NCBI RefSeq assembly: GCF_009765995.1 | Contig: NZ_LMUI01000048.1 | Location: 62,001-126,000, forward strand | DNA: 64,000 nt | Direction: 5' to 3' | Origin: Methylocapsa sp. S129 | Lineage (GTDB): Bacteria; Pseudomonadota; Alphaproteobacteria; Rhizobiales; Beijerinckiaceae | In this document: positions 61,638 to 64,000 of the stretch, piece after piece | How the letters are laid out: every line of letters begins with the position of its first letter | Position numbering within the stretch: the first letter of the stretch is position 1 | The notes under the pieces: model-generated | What the model was told of the DNA's origin: nothing | Database searches by the model: none | Seen by the model: only the letters and a program-made list of their open reading frames with translations | Program-made: the position numbers and the translations under genes

Positions 61638-62387
61638 ATGTTCTCCTGGACTACCGTCGGCCCCGCCGTCCTGGCCTCGTTCCTTGCTTCGCTTGTCGAA
61701 GTCGTCGAGGCCTTCACCATCGTGCTTGCCGTCGCCAGCGTGCGCGGCTTGCGTCCGGCGATGCTTGGCGCAGCGGCCGGGCTGGTCCTGCTCGTCGCGA
61801 TCGTCCTCGCCTTCGGGTCGGCGATCGAGACCGTGCCGCTCTCGCTGCTGCAACTGGTAATCGGCGTTCTTCTCCTGCTGTTTGGCCTACGCTGGCTGCG
61901 CAAGGCGATTCTGCGCGCGGCGGGACATATCGGCCTGCATGACGAGGCGGGCGCCTATGCGAAGGAGACGGGCCGGCTGCGCGACGACGCTTTGGGACAA
62001 GAGAGCCGCCTCGATTGGCTGGCAGGACTGACCGCTTGCAAGGCTGTGGTCATCGAGGGCGTCGAGGTGGTCTTCATCGTGATCGCGGTCGGCGCCGGCC
62101 GCGGCCTGATCGTCCCCGCGAGTCTCGGCGCCCTGGCGGCCTGCGCGCTCGTGCTGCTGGCAGGCGCGGCGATCCGCCAACCTTTGACCCGCGTTCCGGA
62201 AAACGCGCTCAAATTCTGCGTCGGAATCATGCTGTCAGCCTTCGGCATATTCTGGACCGGCGAGGGCCTCGGCGTCGCCTGGCCCGGCGCCGATCTCGCC
62301 ATCCCAGGATTGATCGTCCTGTTCCTCGCGACGGCGCTCATTCTTGTGCGGATCGCGCGGCCCGCCGATGCGAAAGTCTCGCCATGA
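61638..62387 (+). CDS. COG4280-type integral membrane protein
   Basis: The 249-residue protein has six or seven membrane helices. The first helix holds ASFLASLVEVVEAFTIVLAVAS, and a repeat-like ACKAVVIEGVEVVFIVIAVGAGRG lies near residues 135-158; these two acidic helix motifs (E-V-V-E-A and E-G-V-E-V) suggest an internally duplicated cation or small-molecule transporter. I recall this as COG4280, of unknown function, with a possible distant link to the GDT1/UPF0016 cation carriers. GGAAGG precedes the start. It overlaps a small membrane protein gene. Confidence 0.75.
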   Translation: MFSWTTVGPAVLASFLASLVEVVEAFTIVLAVASVRGLRPAMLGAAAGLVLLVAIVLAFGSAIETVPLSLLQLVIGVLLLLFGLRWLRKAILRAAGHIGLHDEAGAYAKETGRLRDDALGQESRLDWLAGLTACKAVVIEGVEVVFIVIAVGAGRGLIVPASLGALAACALVLLAGAAIRQPLTRVPENALKFCVGIMLSAFGIFWTGEGLGVAWPGADLAIPGLIVLFLATALILVRIARPADAKVSP

Positions 62388-62587
62388 AAGCCATCGCCGC
62401 CATAGTCAACGAGATCCTCGGACTCTTTGTCGACGACCAGGGCCTCGCGCTTTCGATCCTTGGCGTCGTGGCGGTGGCGATTGTGCTTGCTCTCGGCGTG
62501 CACGCGCCGTCGATCGTTACGGGGGCCGCGATTGTGCTGGGATGCGCGGCCGCCCTGGTCGTCAGCGTCTTGCGCGCCAAAACGTGA
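62384..62587 (+). CDS. Small membrane protein coupled to COG4280 gene
   Basis: The 67-residue protein has two hydrophobic helices (LALSILGVVAVAIVLALGV and VTGAAIVLGCAAALVVSVL) with an amphipathic N-terminal part (IAAIVNEILGLFVDD). It overlaps the COG4280 stop as ATGA. It is probably a small partner subunit of that membrane protein. No family recognised. Confidence 0.7.
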   Translation: MKAIAAIVNEILGLFVDDQGLALSILGVVAVAIVLALGVHAPSIVTGAAIVLGCAAALVVSVLRAKT

Positions 62588-62722
62588 CGCCGTCGCCGCG
62601 CGAAGCCGTCAGAGTCGAGCGGTGTCGCGGTCGCTCGCCAGCGCGTGCCCGGTAGAAGAAAAGTCTCGTGCGCTGGAACCCGCCAGCAAGATCGAGGAGA
62701 CAGGGATGCGCGGCGCCCGGTC

Positions 62723-62980
62723 CTATTTATGCGCGCCAGGCCGCCCGAGCCATTCGCGCAGGGCGGCGTTGATGCGCGACTGCCAACCGCGCCCCTGCGC
62801 GCGAAAGGCCTCGATGATGTCCGGGTCGAGACGAATCGTCGTCGACACCTTGGGCGCAGTGATCGGCGGGCGGCCGCGCCGGACAGACGCGGCCGCGAAC
62901 TTTTTGCGCCACTCGGGCGTGGAGAGATCAGGGGCGTCGTCCTGAAAATCTTGGGCCGTAGAGGCTTTGTTCGCGGTCAT
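62723..62980 (-). CDS. brnA: BrnA antitoxin
   Basis: The 85-residue protein has the BrnA pattern: an N-terminal arm with TPEWRKKFAAASVRRGRPP at 21-39 and the ribbon-helix-helix KVSTTIRLDPDIIEAFRAQGRGWQSRINAALREWL at 44-78. It binds the BrnT toxin and represses the operon. It begins inside the brnT gene, with a 53-bp overlap, which is longer than usual and may tune the ratio of the two proteins. Confidence 0.92.
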   Translation of the reverse strand: MTANKASTAQDFQDDAPDLSTPEWRKKFAAASVRRGRPPITAPKVSTTIRLDPDIIEAFRAQGRGWQSRINAALREWLGRPGAHK

Positions 62981-63212
62981 TGGCTTTTCTCATGCTTACA
63001 ATACGAAATGCGCCGGCGCGGGGCGTCCAGACGACAACGACCATCCTGGCGTCGAGGAAACCGATCGTGATGTGGCGCGATTCGCCATAATCGCGCCGAT
63101 CGTCGGCCACTGTCAGCGTCTCGTCGGCAAAGATTTCATTCGCGCGAGCCATGTCGAGGCCCCGGTCTTTCAAGGTCCGGTCTCGCTTGACGGGATCGAA
63201 CTCGACCTTCAT
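62928..63212 (-). CDS. brnT: BrnT ribonuclease toxin
   Basis: The 94-residue protein has the BrnT (RelE-like fold) pattern: VEFDPVKRDRTLKDRGLDMARANEIF at residues 3-28, YGESRHITIGFLDARMVVVVWTPRAGAFRIVSMRKANDRE at 42-81, with the conserved H and the late R-x-x-S-x-R-x-A. It cleaves RNA when free. It leads the operon, as is standard for BrnTA, and is preceded by a palindromic operator. Its C-terminal extension of about ten residues (LYGPRFSGRRP) overlaps brnA. Confidence 0.92.
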   Translation of the reverse strand: MKVEFDPVKRDRTLKDRGLDMARANEIFADETLTVADDRRDYGESRHITIGFLDARMVVVVWTPRAGAFRIVSMRKANDREQSLYGPRFSGRRP

Positions 63213-63230
63213 TAAATTATTGTTACTACA

Positions 63231-63245
63231 ATATAGGAGCTATAT
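63231..63245. promoter_or_regulatory. brnTA operator candidate ATATAG-GAG-CTATAT
   Basis: A perfect inverted repeat with 6-bp arms and 3-bp spacer lies 18 bp upstream of the brnT start, where the antitoxin is expected to repress. Confidence 0.65.
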
Positions 63246-63282
63246 CAAGGAATCTGTCGGCCAAGAGGCAACAGGCCTGCGC

Positions 63283-64000
63283 TCAAGCCGCCGCCAGCGC
63301 ATTCGCCCGCGCCGCCTCGCGGCGCAGTTCCGCGCGCTTGACGATTTCGTAGACGATCGCGCCGATGACCGTCACGCCGATGATGACGACCGCCATTGCG
63401 CTGATCGCCGGCGTCGTGCCCGCGCGCACGCGCCCGGCCAGAACCGTCGTCAGCGTCTTGTCGGCGAGGATCGCGAAAGTGGTCGTGTTGTAATTCTCGA
63501 ATGACGAGAGGAAAGCGATCACCGCCGCCGAAAATATCGCGGGCCGCAGGAACGGCAGCAGGATGTCGAAGAACACCTGCGTCTGGCTCGCGCCAAGATC
63601 GAGCGCGGCCTCCTCCTGCACCCGGTCGTAGCGTTGCAGGCGCGACAGAAAGATCAGCATGCAATAGGCCGAGATGAAGGCCGCCTGGCCGAGCGTCGCG
63701 AGGAATATGCCGTTGAACAAGGATTGCATACCGGTCAGTTCGGTCACGTCCTTCCAGAAGATCACCGTCGAAATGCCAATGATGACGCCCGGCGTCAGCA
63801 CCGGCGACACCACGATCAGATAATAGAGCGAACGGGCCGGGCGGTAGATCTGCGTCATCAGGATCGCGCCGGCGAGGCCCAGCGGCACCGAGAGCGCGAC
63901 GACAAAGGCGCCGATGATGAAACTGTTGACCAGCCCCTCCATCAAATTGCGATCGGCGGTGAGCTTGGCGAACCAGTCGAGCGTGAAGCCCTCGAACGGC
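63283..64000 (-). CDS. ABC transporter permease, PotC/spermidine-putrescine type, cut by window end
   Basis: The last 239 residues of a permease are visible; the frame runs on past 64000. It has about five membrane helices and the inner-membrane contact loop EEAALDLGASQTQVFFDILLPFLRPAIFSAAVIAF near residues 128-162 of the part shown, the E-A-A-x-D-L-G-A-S form being typical of polyamine permeases PotC/YdcV. The bases just beyond the first Met in the window read PFEGFTLDWFAKLTADRNL, again PotC-like, so the true start is outside. Polyamines or related cations are probable substrates. Confidence 0.88.
   Translation of the reverse strand, partial: PFEGFTLDWFAKLTADRNLMEGLVNSFIIGAFVVALSVPLGLAGAILMTQIYRPARSLYYLIVVSPVLTPGVIIGISTVIFWKDVTELTGMQSLFNGIFLATLGQAAFISAYCMLIFLSRLQRYDRVQEEAALDLGASQTQVFFDILLPFLRPAIFSAAVIAFLSSFENYNTTTFAILADKTLTTVLAGRVRAGTTPAISAMAVVIIGVTVIGAIVYEIVKRAELRREAARANALAAA

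Overview
The window looks like chromosomal DNA of a GC-rich alphaproteobacterium, most likely Hyphomicrobiales and perhaps Beijerinckiaceae or Methylocystaceae. That placement is inferred from RcdA and PdhS-type cell-cycle proteins, DUF1127/LysR and DUF1192 genes, phasins, a complete pqqABCDE cluster, and a tRNA-His with a G1-U72 pair and A73. Gene density is high and many gene pairs overlap by 4 bp (ATGA, GTGA, TTGA). No rRNA, CRISPR array, transposase or integrase was found.

Layout. 1-2.7 kb: end of a GntR regulator, a TIM-barrel isomerase and an organic-acid MFS transporter. 2.7-4.3 kb: malate synthase. 4.5-6.7 kb: DUF1127/LysR pair and a TacAT-type toxin-antitoxin. 6.7-11.3 kb: glycolate oxidase glcDEF coupled to a DUF2461 gene. 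11.7-14.8 kb: pqqABCDE. 14.9-20.1 kb: L-lactate permease, IclR regulator, cytochrome c, a PQQ-type sorbosone/glucose dehydrogenase and a second, stand-alone pqqA. 20.2-27.1 kb: a duplicated two-component region with two NarL-type regulators, two membrane hybrid kinases, a frameshifted outer-membrane protein, a Ser/Gly-rich exported peptide and a relic of a third regulator. 27.1-32.2 kb: pncB, an EVE-domain protein and lutABC.

32.3-45.5 kb: L,D-transpeptidase and envelope or unknown proteins, a PdhS-like kinase, two phasins, tRNA-His, dctA, nth, DUF2244, a Sel1 protein, a ThiE-like protein and rcdA. 45.6-50.1 kb: a YcxB-like gene remnant, a 61-bp palindrome, DUF1192, a GST, a quinone oxidoreductase and PhoH. 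50.2-53.7 kb: an AT-richer patch with a truncated YgfZ-like gene and an acyltransferase bracketed by copies of a GTTTTACGGTGAC motif, then a LuxR regulator. 53.9-64 kb: TetR, a solitary nuoB, an ABC-F ATPase, a LysR/MFS/SnoaL group, a carboxylesterase, COG4280 membrane proteins, a BrnTA system and the end of a PotC-type permease gene.

Taken together, the genes fit a cell that uses two-carbon and three-carbon acids (glycolate, lactate, C4-dicarboxylates, glyoxylate via malate synthase), stores polyhydroxyalkanoate, and oxidises a sugar or aldehyde in the periplasm with PQQ. The points most worth following up are the orphan pqqA beside a PQQ dehydrogenase with shared operator-like palindromes, the duplicated regulator/kinase modules with a common palindrome, the repeat-bracketed island at 51-52.7 kb, and the long palindrome near 46.7 kb.
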